58,636 nt of DNA from Sphingobacteriia bacterium. Lineage in GTDB: Bacteria; Bacteroidota; Bacteroidia; Bacteroidales; UBA7960. Where the stretch lies: positions 1 to 58,636 of the forward strand of contig JAABSE010000013.1 of assembly GCA_011390575.1 (NCBI GenBank). The letters run 5' to 3'. Made by a program: the position numbers and the translations under genes. The notes beneath the pieces were generated by a model. The model was given only the letters and a program-made list of their open reading frames with translations, did not search any database and was not told the DNA's origin. Numbering within the stretch: position 1 is the stretch's first letter; every line of letters starts with the position of its first letter. This document shows, piece after piece, positions 8,426-17,826 of this stretch.

Positions 8426-9772
8426 ATGATAGCAAGTAGTATCAGGTGGCCCATGGTAACGGGCGAAAAAAGCAGCAAGGATATCACCAACGAATTGTTG
8501 GCCCCTACTGAGGCAAAACCTGCCCTTTGGTGGTACATAGGAATGACCATAGGCACCATATTCCTTGCCTATGGTGCCTGGGCTTTTTACATGACATTAA
8601 CGGTAGGTATAGGCACATGGGGACTTACCAACAGTGTAGCCTGGGGCTGGGATATCATCAACTTTGTATGGTGGATTGGTATTGGCCATGCAGGAACAGC
8701 ATTTACCATTTTCTTCCTGGTGTTTCGCCAGAAATGGGCTGCCTCCATCAATCGTACCGCTGAAGCCATGACCGTGTTTGCCGTATTATGTGCCGCAATA
8801 TTCCCCTTGCTGCACATGGGGCGTCCGTGGCTGGCCTTTTTTATAGTTCCCTATCCCAATACACGCCTGCTTTGGGTAAACTTCAACTCCCCTTTGCTGT
8901 GGGACGTTGTGGCCATCAGCACCTATTTGCTCATGTCTATAACCTTGTGGTATTTTGGAATGGTTCCGGATTTGGCTACCATGCGCGACAGATCAAAAAA
9001 CAAAGTTGCCAAAGCTCTATACGGTTTTTTCAGCATGGGATGGACAGGCTCTATGATTACTTACAACCGTTACGAAACACTTACCCGCATGCTTGGAGGG
9101 CTGGCAGCGCCATTGGTTATCTCGGTGCATACCATCGTGGCACTCGACTTTGCCGTGTCCATATTACCGGGTTGGCATACAACCATTTTGCCGCCCTACT
9201 TCTTTGTGGGTGCCATCTTTTCAGGTTTTGCCATGGTGCTTACCATTATGATTCTATTTCGAAAAGCTTTTAAAATATCCGATTTTGTTACCGACAAACA
9301 CCTGGATTCGATTGCCAATGTGCTCAAATTTGGCAGTCTTGTTATTGGACTTGCTTATGGGATAGAGTTATTCATTGCATGGTATTCCGGCATGGAATAC
9401 GAAATACATACGTTCTTCCATGCAAGGGCCACAGGGTCGTTCTCCACTGCATTCTGGATTATGGTGTTTTGCAATGCCATTGCTCCCCAGGTGTTTTGGT
9501 TTAAAAAAGCAAGAAGGAACATTTATATTCTTTTTGCTGTATCTATCATCGTCAATATTGGCATGTGGTTCGAACGGTTCATCATTCTGATTTCGTCGCT
9601 GGCTGAAGACTTTCTGCCTTCCAGCTGGACCGGCTATACACCTACCCTTGTCGACATAGGCATCTACGTTGGCACCTTTGGGATATTCATTTGTGGTATG
9701 TTGCTGTTTATTCGATTCATACCCATTATTGCTATTAACGAAGTAAAAGCATTCAGAAAAGAGGGCAATTAA
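8426..9772 (+). CDS. actC: Alternative complex III subunit ActC, NrfD-like quinol-binding membrane protein
   Basis: A 448-residue integral membrane protein of the NrfD/PsrC family with about ten transmembrane helices; in alternative complex III, ActC forms the quinol oxidation site beneath the ActB iron-sulfur clusters. Family-like features include the WWIGIGHAGT segment (about residues 80-90), HMGRPW (about 129-134) and polar/charged residues within helices. Start at ATG 8426; ATG 8453 nine codons on is an alternative. It follows actB after a 145-base gap in which I see no gene or clear signal, so the operon probably continues through it. Confidence 0.94.
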   Translation: MIASSIRWPMVTGEKSSKDITNELLAPTEAKPALWWYIGMTIGTIFLAYGAWAFYMTLTVGIGTWGLTNSVAWGWDIINFVWWIGIGHAGTAFTIFFLVFRQKWAASINRTAEAMTVFAVLCAAIFPLLHMGRPWLAFFIVPYPNTRLLWVNFNSPLLWDVVAISTYLLMSITLWYFGMVPDLATMRDRSKNKVAKALYGFFSMGWTGSMITYNRYETLTRMLGGLAAPLVISVHTIVALDFAVSILPGWHTTILPPYFFVGAIFSGFAMVLTIMILFRKAFKISDFVTDKHLDSIANVLKFGSLVIGLAYGIELFIAWYSGMEYEIHTFFHARATGSFSTAFWIMVFCNAIAPQVFWFKKARRNIYILFAVSIIVNIGMWFERFIILISSLAEDFLPSSWTGYTPTLVDIGIYVGTFGIFICGMLLFIRFIPIIAINEVKAFRKEGN

Positions 9773-9845
9773 ATGGTCGAAGCCGGGTTTCCGGGTCTAT
9801 GCATACATAATTAAAAAAACAGGGCAAAACCTAATTTTTAAAAAT

Positions 9846-10352
9846 ATGGCTCAAAAAAACATAGTAGCAAAATTCAGGGATGAATTAACATTGCTAAAAG
9901 CTTTAAAGAGGCTGAAAGAAAAGAAAGTAAACCTCATAGATGTTTACGGCCCCTTTGCCAATCATGATATTTTAAAACTGGTTACCAAAGAGTCGCGGCT
10001 TCCTTATTTGGCAGTCTTGTACGGAACAATTGCCATAGCTGCAACTTTCAGTTTTATTTATTACACCGCTGTTATTGACTATCCGCTTTCCTATGGAGGT
10101 AAACCTGTTTTCAGCTTCCCACCCATGGTGGTAATCATGTTTCTTGTTTGCATACTACTGACAACCATCCTATCCGTAATCACATTCCATGGGCGAACAC
10201 AGATTTTTCCCGGTAAGCCAAACCAAATTATCGATCCTGCTGTAACCGATGACTCATTTTATCTGGTATTGGATCAAAATTTCAACACTGAAGAAATAAA
10301 AATATGGCTGCAGGAAGATGGAGCAGATGAAATTACTGAAAAAGAAATTTAA
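9846..10352 (+). CDS. actD: Alternative complex III subunit ActD (DUF3341)
   Basis: 168 residues: a soluble N-terminal part with the family-like VDVYGPF-type segment (here IDVYGPFANHD, about residues 36-46), two transmembrane helices (about 56-76 and 95-117), and a short soluble C-terminus. ActD is a small membrane subunit that helps hold ActC and ActB together. Position between actC and actE and length both match the family. Confidence 0.93.
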   Translation: MAQKNIVAKFRDELTLLKALKRLKEKKVNLIDVYGPFANHDILKLVTKESRLPYLAVLYGTIAIAATFSFIYYTAVIDYPLSYGGKPVFSFPPMVVIMFLVCILLTTILSVITFHGRTQIFPGKPNQIIDPAVTDDSFYLVLDQNFNTEEIKIWLQEDGADEITEKEI

Positions 10353-10372
10353 CAAACCAACGCTGAAAGAAT

Positions 10373-10957
10373 ATGTACAGTTTAAAAAATATAGGGCGTT
10401 CCCTGCTGAAATTGAATCTGGTTGCCTTGATTACCCTGATGCTGTTTTCTTGTGATCGCAGCAGGGAAGACAAAGGCTATGAGTATTTCCCTGATATGGT
10501 ACACGGGCACGACTACAAAACCTGGTCAGAAAACCCTGCCATGGAAGATGGCCGTACCATGCGCAAACCTGTGGAAGGTACCATACCCCGCCATATGCAG
10601 CCCTATCCGTATACAGCAGATTTTGAAGGGAGAGAACTGGCAGGACAAAACCTTTCCAACCCCCTGAACATCACTCCTGCCATGCTTGAGGAAGGCAAAG
10701 AGTTATATGGAATTTTCTGTGCCCAGTGTCATGGCACTGAAGGAGACGGAAAAGGATGGTTGCATACAAGCGGGAAATATGTTATTCCTCCCACAAATCT
10801 ACTCGAAGATCGTATTATGGCCCAGCCCGAAGGTGAAACTTTCCATGTTATATCGGCCGGGTGGGGCGTAATGGGCGAGCATGCTTCTCTCATTACACCG
10901 GAGCAGCGGTGGAAAATTGTCGCATTTATTGAACAGATTATTCAGGAAAAGAAATAA
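10373..10957 (+). CDS. actE: Alternative complex III subunit ActE, monoheme cytochrome c lipoprotein
   Basis: 194 residues with a lipoprotein signal (lipobox LFSC, Cys about residue 27), so the protein is membrane-anchored in the periplasm. A single class I heme site CAQCH (about residues 119-123) is followed by a Met-rich C-terminal half (GWGVMGEHAS) that can supply the axial Met. ActE is the monoheme cytochrome subunit of alternative complex III and a likely exit point for electrons toward the oxidase. It begins 20 bases after actD and ends 7 bases before actF. Confidence 0.93.
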   Translation: MYSLKNIGRSLLKLNLVALITLMLFSCDRSREDKGYEYFPDMVHGHDYKTWSENPAMEDGRTMRKPVEGTIPRHMQPYPYTADFEGRELAGQNLSNPLNITPAMLEEGKELYGIFCAQCHGTEGDGKGWLHTSGKYVIPPTNLLEDRIMAQPEGETFHVISAGWGVMGEHASLITPEQRWKIVAFIEQIIQEKK

Positions 10958-10964
10958 TACAGGC

Positions 10965-12128
10965 ATGATGGAAACAAGCTATACCCCCAAAAAGACAATG
11001 AACCTGATCTTTGCCGGCATGATGCTGATTGGCATAGTGGCTGTGATAGCAGGTTTTATGAGCGATACACAGCGTACGTGGGCGAATATCCTGCTCAACA
11101 ATTATTATTTCATTACCCTCTCCATGGGTGCCCTGCTGTTTTACAGTATCCAGTATATAACCAATTCAGGTTGGTCAGCAGTTATTCAGCGGATTCCACA
11201 GGCACTGGGAGGTTTTCTACCCGTAGGTGCGCTGTTGATGTTGCTTATGTATTTGGGGCTGCCCCAGGTGTATGAATGGGCACACGAGGGCATCACAGAA
11301 ACCGATAAGCTTATTGCCCACAAAGAGCCATTCCTGAATGTCCCCTTTTTTATGATCAGGCTGATAATTTATTTTATACTCTTTCTTGGCGCAGGTTATA
11401 TGCTCAGAAGATATGCACTGCTACAGGATAAAAACAGCGATTTAAAATATCATGAAAGAAGCCGCTATTTTGCGCAAGTATACATTTTTGTGGGTGCTAT
11501 CTTCTTTTCATTTGCATCCAAAGACTGGCTCATGACCATCGACTCCCACTGGTACAGCACTATGTTTGGGTTCAGAAATATGATCATAAGTATGTACTAT
11601 GGTTCTGCTGCGGTTATTCTGTTATTGCTCTTTTTGCGTTCCCAGGGTTATTTTAAAGAAGTAAAAGATGCACATTTTCACGATCTGGGAAGATATATTT
11701 TCCGCTTCAGCATCGTATGGGGCTATTTGTGGTTTATGCAATTTCTTATTATATGGTATGCCAACATTCCTGAACTAACGGTGTATTATGAACCCCGGTT
11801 TTTGGGTGAATGGCAACTGGTTTTTTATGCTGAATTGTTTATCAATTTTGCCATTCCCTTTGTAGTAATGATGAGCGACGAGGTGGGAAAAAAACCACGG
11901 GTATTACTGGGAATTTCAATACTTTTGCTAATAGGATTGTGGCTCAATATTTACCTTCAAATCATGCCCGGAGCTTATGGCCCCATGAAGTTTGGTTTTG
12001 TTGAGCTGGGCATGTGGATAGGATATGCCGGATTGTTTCTGGGAGTGGTGTTCTTTGCCCTGGGCAATGTAGCATTGATACCCAAAAATCACCCCTATCT
12101 GGAGGAGAGTTTGCATCATCACGTTTGA
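10965..12128 (+). CDS. actF: Alternative complex III subunit ActF, membrane protein
   Basis: 387 residues from ATG 10965, seven bases after actE stops; an upstream in-frame start inside actE is unlikely. About ten transmembrane helices, sequence-related to ActC. Ionisable residues within helices (for example the FASKDWLMTIDSHWYSTMFG region, about residues 180-200) are typical of ActF, which is thought to contribute to proton movement. Last act gene; a 121-base gap follows before the Sco gene. Confidence 0.93.
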   Translation: MMETSYTPKKTMNLIFAGMMLIGIVAVIAGFMSDTQRTWANILLNNYYFITLSMGALLFYSIQYITNSGWSAVIQRIPQALGGFLPVGALLMLLMYLGLPQVYEWAHEGITETDKLIAHKEPFLNVPFFMIRLIIYFILFLGAGYMLRRYALLQDKNSDLKYHERSRYFAQVYIFVGAIFFSFASKDWLMTIDSHWYSTMFGFRNMIISMYYGSAAVILLLLFLRSQGYFKEVKDAHFHDLGRYIFRFSIVWGYLWFMQFLIIWYANIPELTVYYEPRFLGEWQLVFYAELFINFAIPFVVMMSDEVGKKPRVLLGISILLLIGLWLNIYLQIMPGAYGPMKFGFVELGMWIGYAGLFLGVVFFALGNVALIPKNHPYLEESLHHHV

Positions 12129-12249
12129 TAGTTTGTGGTTCTTGGTTCTTATTGGTTTGAGAGACGAGAGACCAGTGACAAGAGAACAGAGAATAGTAAC
12201 GCCAAACACCGGAAATTGACAGAATTGAAAACATAAACAACCATACACA

Positions 12250-13032
12250 ATGAAAAACTTTATTATCATTTGCTTACTTATGCTGATTGCTTCCACGGGT
12301 ATGGCGCAAACTGAAGAACAAGGGTATACCCCCGAGGGAGATATAGGCGTATTCGAACGTCTGGATGAATATCTTCCCGAAGATATCTATATCATAGACA
12401 CCGATGGCCAGCGGGTGAACCTGGTTTCATTGCTCGACAAACCCACTGCCCTTGCCATCGTATATTACCGTTGCCCGGGCATTTGCAGTCCGTTTATGAC
12501 TTCGGTGGCTGAAGTGGTTCAAAACAGCGATCTTACCATTGGAGAAGACTACCAGATTCTGAATATCAGTTTCGACCCTACCGAAGGCCCCACACTGGCC
12601 AAAGGCAATCAAAGCAGCTATCATATGCTTATTGATAAAGAGATTGATCCGGAGGGCTGGCGTTTTTTCACCACCGACAGCATCAATTCAAAAAAACTTA
12701 CCGATGCCGTAGGCTTTAAATACAAACGACAGGGCCTCGATTTTGTACATACTTCGGCTTTGATATTTGTTAGTGACGAGGGAAAAATAACACGCTATCT
12801 GCATGGCACTTATTTCCTGCCCATCGATCTTAAACTGGCGGTTGTAGAAACGGCGCAGGGCAAATCAGGCCCTTCCATGAGTCGCCTGCTTTCCTTTTGC
12901 TATTCCTACGATTCCTCTGGTCAGACCTATGTATTTAATGTAACCAAGGTTGCAGGCATCATCATCCTTTTCTTTGCTGTACTTATCTTTTTGTTTCTTG
13001 TTCTAAAACCCAAAAGCAAACCAACAAATTAA
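12250..13032 (+). CDS. SCO1/SenC/PrrC family copper chaperone for the CuA site
   Basis: 260 residues with an N-terminal signal peptide (cleavage after MAQ, about residue 20), a thioredoxin-like SCO domain and a C-terminal transmembrane helix (about 230-252). The copper ligands are visible: CPGIC with C75 and C79, and His167 in FVHTSAL. Sco proteins deliver copper to, or reduce, the CuA centre of oxidase subunit II; the oxidase genes start 20 bases downstream. A C-terminal membrane anchor together with a signal peptide is a Bacteroidota-type layout; most Sco proteins are anchored at the N-terminus. Confidence 0.92.
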   Translation: MKNFIIICLLMLIASTGMAQTEEQGYTPEGDIGVFERLDEYLPEDIYIIDTDGQRVNLVSLLDKPTALAIVYYRCPGICSPFMTSVAEVVQNSDLTIGEDYQILNISFDPTEGPTLAKGNQSSYHMLIDKEIDPEGWRFFTTDSINSKKLTDAVGFKYKRQGLDFVHTSALIFVSDEGKITRYLHGTYFLPIDLKLAVVETAQGKSGPSMSRLLSFCYSYDSSGQTYVFNVTKVAGIIILFFAVLIFLFLVLKPKSKPTN

Positions 13033-13052
13033 TCCAATTATACTTCAACAAT

Positions 13053-14663
13053 ATGTCAGAATCAACAACATCATCAAAACATGTAAGCTTCCTTGAATAC
13101 AAGGGGAAATACAAGGGTTTACTGGGTTGGATATTTTCAACAGACCACAAGCGTGTGGGGCTGCTATACCTGTATACCATGCTTGTTTTTTTCTCAATAG
13201 CGGCTACCCTGGGACTACTCATGAAGCTTCAGATGCTTGCACCCGGGCATACGCTGATGGGACCACAAACCTACAATGCTATGTTTACCGTGCATGGCAT
13301 CATCATGATTTTTGTCATTGTAGTGCCTGGCTTGCCGGCAGTTTTCGGTAACTTTTTCCTGCCTCTGATGATAGGAGCCAAAGATGTGGCATTTCCACGG
13401 CTCAATCTTGCCTCGTGGTGGATTTATGTAATCGGCATTCTGGTGGTTTTATCATCACAATTTATAGGTGGATGGCCCGATACGGGATGGACTTTTTATG
13501 CCCCCTACAGCTTTCAGACCCCGGTAAATATTGTCCCGGCACTGGTAGGAGCCACAATCATGGGATTTTCTTCCATCCTCACAGGTATCAACTTTATAGT
13601 AACCATACACCGTATGCGCGCACCGGGGATGACCTGGTTTAAAATGCCCCTGTTTCCCTGGACACTCTATGCTACGGCATGGATTCAGGTACTGGCAACT
13701 CCCGTTATTGGTATAACTCTTTTGCTTACGCTTATGGAGCGGTTACTGGGAGTGGGCATTTTCGATCCACGCCTGGGTGGCGACCCCATTTTGTACCAGC
13801 ATTTGTTCTGGATTTATTCTCATCCTGCTGTATACATTATGATATTGCCCGGTATGGGAGTTATCAGTGAAATTATTCCGGTATTTTCCCGAAAAAGTAT
13901 TTACGGATACAAAGCCATTGTGCTCTCTTCTCTGGCCATTGCTTTTGTAGGATATTTTGTATGGGGACACCACATGTTTACTTCGGGCATGAGTGGCAGA
14001 GCATTGTATGCTTTTAGTTTTCTCACCTTTCTGGTAGCCATTCCTTCAGCCATCAAGGTTTTTAACTGGGTCTCTACTATGCACAAAGGCTCACTGTTGT
14101 TGCAAACACCTTTTTACTGGGCCGTTTCCTTTATTTTTGTATTTATGATCGGAGGTCTGACAGGGTTGGTCCTGGGTTCACTGGCCACCAATGTGCACGT
14201 GCATGACACCTATTTTGTTGTGGCGCACTTTCATTTCATTGTTTTCGGTGGAACAGGATATTCTTTCATGGCTGCTATACATTACTGGTTCCCGAAAATG
14301 TTTGGCCGGATGTACGACCGCAGCTGGGCCAATATTGGCTGGGTAACCTTTTTCGCAGGATTTCTCAGTCTTTACACACCGATGTTTGTATTGGGATTAC
14401 AAGGCATGCCGCGCAGGTATTACGATTATCTGCCCGAATTTCATGCATGGCATATTTTCTCCACCCTGGGCTCCATATTAATGATAGCCGGTGCAGCGAT
14501 TGTGATTATTAACCTGGTGCGATCTTCCCGGCACGGACAAAAGACCAGTGAGAAAAACCCATGGGGAGGAAAAACCCTTGAATGGCAAGCCGACACCCCT
14601 CCTACCCTTGAAAACTGGGAAGAGGTTCCAACGGTTACGCAAAAACCTTACGAATATAAATAA
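13053..14663 (+). CDS. ctaD: Cytochrome c oxidase subunit I, A2-type heme-copper oxidase
   Basis: 536 residues, about twelve transmembrane helices. Metal ligands are recognisable: heme a His in FTVHGIIMIF, CuB/helix VI His257 in YSHPAVYI, the HH pair in WGHHMFTSG, and the heme a3/a His pair in HVHDTYFVVAHFHFI. Position 259 is Ala where A1-type oxidases carry the D-channel Glu (HPEVYI); the Tyr-Ser of YSHPAV at 255-260 is the A2-type substitute, as in the caa3 oxidases of Thermus and Rhodothermus. Tyr261 is the residue cross-linked to the CuB His. It is the first oxidase gene, with subunits III, IV and II following closely. Confidence 0.96.
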   Translation: MSESTTSSKHVSFLEYKGKYKGLLGWIFSTDHKRVGLLYLYTMLVFFSIAATLGLLMKLQMLAPGHTLMGPQTYNAMFTVHGIIMIFVIVVPGLPAVFGNFFLPLMIGAKDVAFPRLNLASWWIYVIGILVVLSSQFIGGWPDTGWTFYAPYSFQTPVNIVPALVGATIMGFSSILTGINFIVTIHRMRAPGMTWFKMPLFPWTLYATAWIQVLATPVIGITLLLTLMERLLGVGIFDPRLGGDPILYQHLFWIYSHPAVYIMILPGMGVISEIIPVFSRKSIYGYKAIVLSSLAIAFVGYFVWGHHMFTSGMSGRALYAFSFLTFLVAIPSAIKVFNWVSTMHKGSLLLQTPFYWAVSFIFVFMIGGLTGLVLGSLATNVHVHDTYFVVAHFHFIVFGGTGYSFMAAIHYWFPKMFGRMYDRSWANIGWVTFFAGFLSLYTPMFVLGLQGMPRRYYDYLPEFHAWHIFSTLGSILMIAGAAIVIINLVRSSRHGQKTSEKNPWGGKTLEWQADTPPTLENWEEVPTVTQKPYEYK

Positions 14664-14671
14664 GAGAGTAT

Positions 14672-15292
14672 ATGGAAAAAAATGCAGAACATACTTCACA
14701 TGTGCATCGCGACGATGAGGCCGACAAACTAGGCATGTGGCTGTTTATTTTTACTGAATTGCTTCTTTTTGGCATGTTGTTTCTCATGTATGCGGTGTAT
14801 CGCTACCGAAACCCCGTTGCATTCCAACTGGGAGGAGAGGAAATAGATGTGGTCATAGGCGTTATCAATACCGTTATCCTGCTTATCAGTTCAGCCACAG
14901 TTGCTATGTCTATCACTGCCATCCAGAGAGGAAAAAAAACACAGGCTTTGCTCTTTCTGGGCACGACCCTTATTATTGCCGTCGTTTTTCTGGTTAATAA
15001 GTACTTCGAATGGGGCACCAAGATAGAATATGGTTTTTATCCCGGTGGAGAAGCCCTGCTGGAATTAGGGCATGGTACTGTATTATTTTTCGGATTGTAC
15101 TACATCATGTCGGGCATACATGCCCTTCATATCATCATCGGCATCGGATTGTTCATATACGTATTTCAGCAAATTCGTGCAGAAAAGATACATAAGACAG
15201 ACTATGTGTGGCTGGAAAACACCGGCTTATACTGGCACCTTGTTGACCTTATCTGGATTTTCCTGTTTCCGTTGTTTTATTTAATTCATTAA
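14672..15292 (+). CDS. ctaE: Cytochrome c oxidase subunit III
   Basis: 206 residues with five transmembrane helices, matching the short bacterial subunit III. Family-like segments: GMWLFIFTELLLFG near the N-terminus, YFEWGTKIEYGFYPGG in the middle, and MSGIHALHIIIG with the conserved histidines in the C-terminal half. Subunit III stabilises subunit I and its proton uptake. Begins 8 bases after ctaD. Confidence 0.93.
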   Translation: MEKNAEHTSHVHRDDEADKLGMWLFIFTELLLFGMLFLMYAVYRYRNPVAFQLGGEEIDVVIGVINTVILLISSATVAMSITAIQRGKKTQALLFLGTTLIIAVVFLVNKYFEWGTKIEYGFYPGGEALLELGHGTVLFFGLYYIMSGIHALHIIIGIGLFIYVFQQIRAEKIHKTDYVWLENTGLYWHLVDLIWIFLFPLFYLIH

Positions 15293-15305
15293 ACAAACCA
15301 CCATC

Positions 15306-15590
15306 ATGAGTGAGGAAAAACATCATATATCAAGCTATAAAAGCCATCTTCTGGTTTTACTGGCCCTGCTGATTTTAACGGCGGCAAGTGTTGCTGTAAC
15401 CAGCGTTGAGATGGGGGCCTACAATACCCTGGTGGCGATGCTTCTGGCCGGAGCAAAAGCAACTTTGGTGCTATTATGGTTTATGCATCTTCGATTCGAC
15501 AATAAGATATATGCCATATTTACCGCATTTGTAATAGTGTTGTTTTTACTGGTACTATTTGTCACCTTTTTTGATTATTCATACAGATAA
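15306..15590 (+). CDS. ctaF: Cytochrome c oxidase subunit IV (prokaryotic type)
   Basis: 94 residues, three transmembrane helices with the typical middle segment AKATLVLLWFMHLRFDNK. Small accessory membrane subunit of the oxidase, located 13 bases after subunit III and 9 bases before subunit II. Confidence 0.9.
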   Translation: MSEEKHHISSYKSHLLVLLALLILTAASVAVTSVEMGAYNTLVAMLLAGAKATLVLLWFMHLRFDNKIYAIFTAFVIVLFLLVLFVTFFDYSYR

Positions 15591-15599
15591 CTCAACAAT

Positions 15600-16544
15600 A
15601 TGATCTTAGGAGCTTCAACATTTGTAGAAGGCGTAGACAATGCCTTTATGCTGATATTAGGAATTAGTTTTTTCTTCCTTATTGGCATTACACTTACAAT
15701 CATTTTATTCATATACAGGTACAACGAAAAGAGAAATCCCAAAGCGACTCCTGTAAAAGACAGCGTAACCCTTGAAGTAACATGGACCGTAATACCCATC
15801 ATACTGGTGCTGGGCATGTTTTACTATGGATACGTGGGTTGGATTCCCATGAAAAGACCGCCCTCAGAAGGAGTAATGGTTACGGCCAATGCTCGCATGT
15901 GGAGCTTTAATTTCCGATACGAAAACGGAAGAGTAAGCGACAAATTATATGTGCCAAAGGATACGGCTGTTATCGTTAATCTTAATGCACTCGATGTATT
16001 GCACTCATTTTACATCCCTGCTTTCAGAATCAAAGAAGACATGGTACCGGGACTGGCCAATAACCGCAGTTGGTTTGAGGCTACAAAAGTGGGCAGCTAT
16101 ACCATTTTTTGTGCAGAATATTGCGGATTACAACATTCTTATATGCTTAGCGAAGTGGTGGTAATGGAACAGGAAGATTTCTGGAACTGGTACAACGACC
16201 CTGATGCGATGGTAGAAGAAATTCCCGAAGATGCCAACCTGGCACTACTGGGCAGGCAACTGGTACAGGCCAAAGGGTGTGTGGCTTGTCATTCGCTGGA
16301 TGGAAGCAACCTGGTAGGCCCCTCATTTGCAGGGCGTTTTGGTGAAACCATCACGGTAATTACCGGCGGACAGGAAAGAGAAATTGAGTACAACGAAGAG
16401 TATATAACTCGCTCTATCTACGAACCCGACGCTGATATATCTGTGGGTTTCAGGCCCGGACAAATGTTATCGTACGAAGGAGAAATAACAGAACAGGAAA
16501 TAGAACTTATTGTTGAATTTATGAAATCGCTTTCCGAAGAGTAG
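15600..16544 (+). CDS. ctaC: Cytochrome c oxidase subunit II fused to cytochrome c (caa3 type)
   Basis: 314 residues. Two transmembrane helices (about 15-40 and 60-80) precede a cupredoxin domain with the complete CuA ligand set: His135, Cys171, Glu173, Cys175, His179 and Met182 (CAEYCGLQHSYM). A class I cytochrome c domain is fused at the C-terminus with CVACH at 227-231 and a Met (GQMLSYEGE) as likely axial ligand. This fusion defines a caa3-type oxidase, which takes electrons directly from a membrane cytochrome such as ActA/ActE. It is the last structural gene, whereas subunit II usually comes first. Confidence 0.95.
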   Translation: MILGASTFVEGVDNAFMLILGISFFFLIGITLTIILFIYRYNEKRNPKATPVKDSVTLEVTWTVIPIILVLGMFYYGYVGWIPMKRPPSEGVMVTANARMWSFNFRYENGRVSDKLYVPKDTAVIVNLNALDVLHSFYIPAFRIKEDMVPGLANNRSWFEATKVGSYTIFCAEYCGLQHSYMLSEVVVMEQEDFWNWYNDPDAMVEEIPEDANLALLGRQLVQAKGCVACHSLDGSNLVGPSFAGRFGETITVITGGQEREIEYNEEYITRSIYEPDADISVGFRPGQMLSYEGEITEQEIELIVEFMKSLSEE

Positions 16545-16562
16545 AATAAAATATCAACCAGC

Positions 16563-16595
16563 AAAAAAGCCGCTAATGTTTTTAGCGGCTTTTTT
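16563..16595 (+). terminator. Rho-independent terminator of the act-sco-cox operon
   Basis: Stem AAAAAAGCCGCTAA (16563-16576) with TTAGCGGCTTTTTT (16582-16595), five-base loop. It lies 18 bases after ctaC and separates the operon from the heme O synthase gene. Confidence 0.88.
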
Positions 16596-16773
16596 GTTAC
16601 TTGTTAATCAGGGAAAGGATACCCTTTTAGAAAAATTGCCAAAAGGCTCCAGGGTGGGGGAATGTAAGAACAATCACAAATAAAATCTTTGTATTTTCGC
16701 ACAATCAGAAATTCAAACATCAAACAATCGGTAGAATAAAAAATCATCTGCAATAAAAAAAATCAATCACCTT

Positions 16774-17673
16774 ATGGTAAGGAAAAACCTGGTCAACAAA
16801 GAAATCATTATTAAAAGGCAGTTTTACCAGACCCTGCTTGCCCTTACCAAACCCATAATTACACTCTCAGTCTCCTTTTCCGCATTAACAGGGTTTATAC
16901 TGTATGCGGGTTCTTTTGCTGATGGATGGTTACAAATGTACCTTGGAGTAATGCTTATCGCTGCAGGCTCATCAGCCCTCAATCAGGTGCAGGAAGCCGG
17001 GCCCGATAAACTCATGGATCGCACCAGTAACCGACCGGTTCCTTCGGGCGATATATCAGGAGGCGGAGCCCTTTTATGGGCTATGCTGCTTTCCATTTGT
17101 GGGGCAACGCTGTTGTGGTTTACCACAAATCCAACGGCAACTTTGCTTGCCATTATCACACTAATCTGGTATAACGGCTTGTACACACCCTTAAAACGGA
17201 TCACCCCCTGGGCTATTCTGCCAGGTGCTGTGGTGGGAGCCATTCCGCCAGCCATTGGCTGGACTGCTGCAGGAGGAGCCATCCATCACCCTCACATCAT
17301 TTTCCTGGCTTTTTTCTTCTTTATCGGACAAATCCCCCACTTCTGGCTGATTCTGCTTCGTCATGGTAAGGATTATGAAAAAGCAGGATTCCCTTCTATT
17401 ACCCGGAAGTTTAGCCACAATCAGATTTCAAGGCTCACATTTACCTGGACCCTTGCCACTGCCATTACAGCCATTCTTTTGCCTTTCTTTGGAATAATCC
17501 GGTCTACGCCATTTTACATAGCGATTATCCTTCTGTCGCTTGCCCTTACAGCTTCTTTTATCCTATGGTGGGGAATCAGGAAAAGAAAACAGATGAACAG
17601 AGCTTTTATGTTAATGAATATATATTTCCTTTTGATGATGATCATTATTATCATGGATTCCCTCTTAAGTTGA
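16774..17673 (+). CDS. ctaB: Protoheme IX farnesyltransferase (heme O synthase)
   Basis: 299 residues, UbiA-type prenyltransferase with about nine transmembrane helices. It adds a farnesyl group to heme B to make heme O, the precursor of heme A needed by the oxidase upstream. The first Asp/Asn-rich motif is NQVQEAGPDKLMDRTSNRPVPSG (about residues 70-92) and the second conserved region includes QIPHFWLI and a later KDYEKAGFPS. The first motif reads NxxxE where most family members have NxxxD. Transcribed separately after the oxidase terminator; a -7-like TATTTTCG at 16692-16699 lacks a clear partner. No heme A synthase (ctaA) is present in the window. Confidence 0.92.
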   Translation: MVRKNLVNKEIIIKRQFYQTLLALTKPIITLSVSFSALTGFILYAGSFADGWLQMYLGVMLIAAGSSALNQVQEAGPDKLMDRTSNRPVPSGDISGGGALLWAMLLSICGATLLWFTTNPTATLLAIITLIWYNGLYTPLKRITPWAILPGAVVGAIPPAIGWTAAGGAIHHPHIIFLAFFFFIGQIPHFWLILLRHGKDYEKAGFPSITRKFSHNQISRLTFTWTLATAITAILLPFFGIIRSTPFYIAIILLSLALTASFILWWGIRKRKQMNRAFMLMNIYFLLMMIIIIMDSLLS

Positions 17674-17784
17674 TCCCCCTGCAGATATAAACTTTATAAA
17701 TTCAGAAGTTCCTCTTTCTTCTTGCGGTTGTTACAGGGTATTCTCAATCGTATAAAAACATTATAAACGCATTGATATTTTTTT

Positions 17785-17792
17785 TACTTTTG
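17785..17792 (+). promoter_or_regulatory. -7 box candidate for the heavy-metal-domain gene
   Basis: TACTTTTG matches TAnnTTTG exactly, 34 bases before the ATG at 17827. No good -33 TTG at standard spacing, so moderate support. Confidence 0.35.
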
Positions 17793-17826
17793 AATGTAAC
17801 AAATAACCCACTTAAAACTTTCTCTT

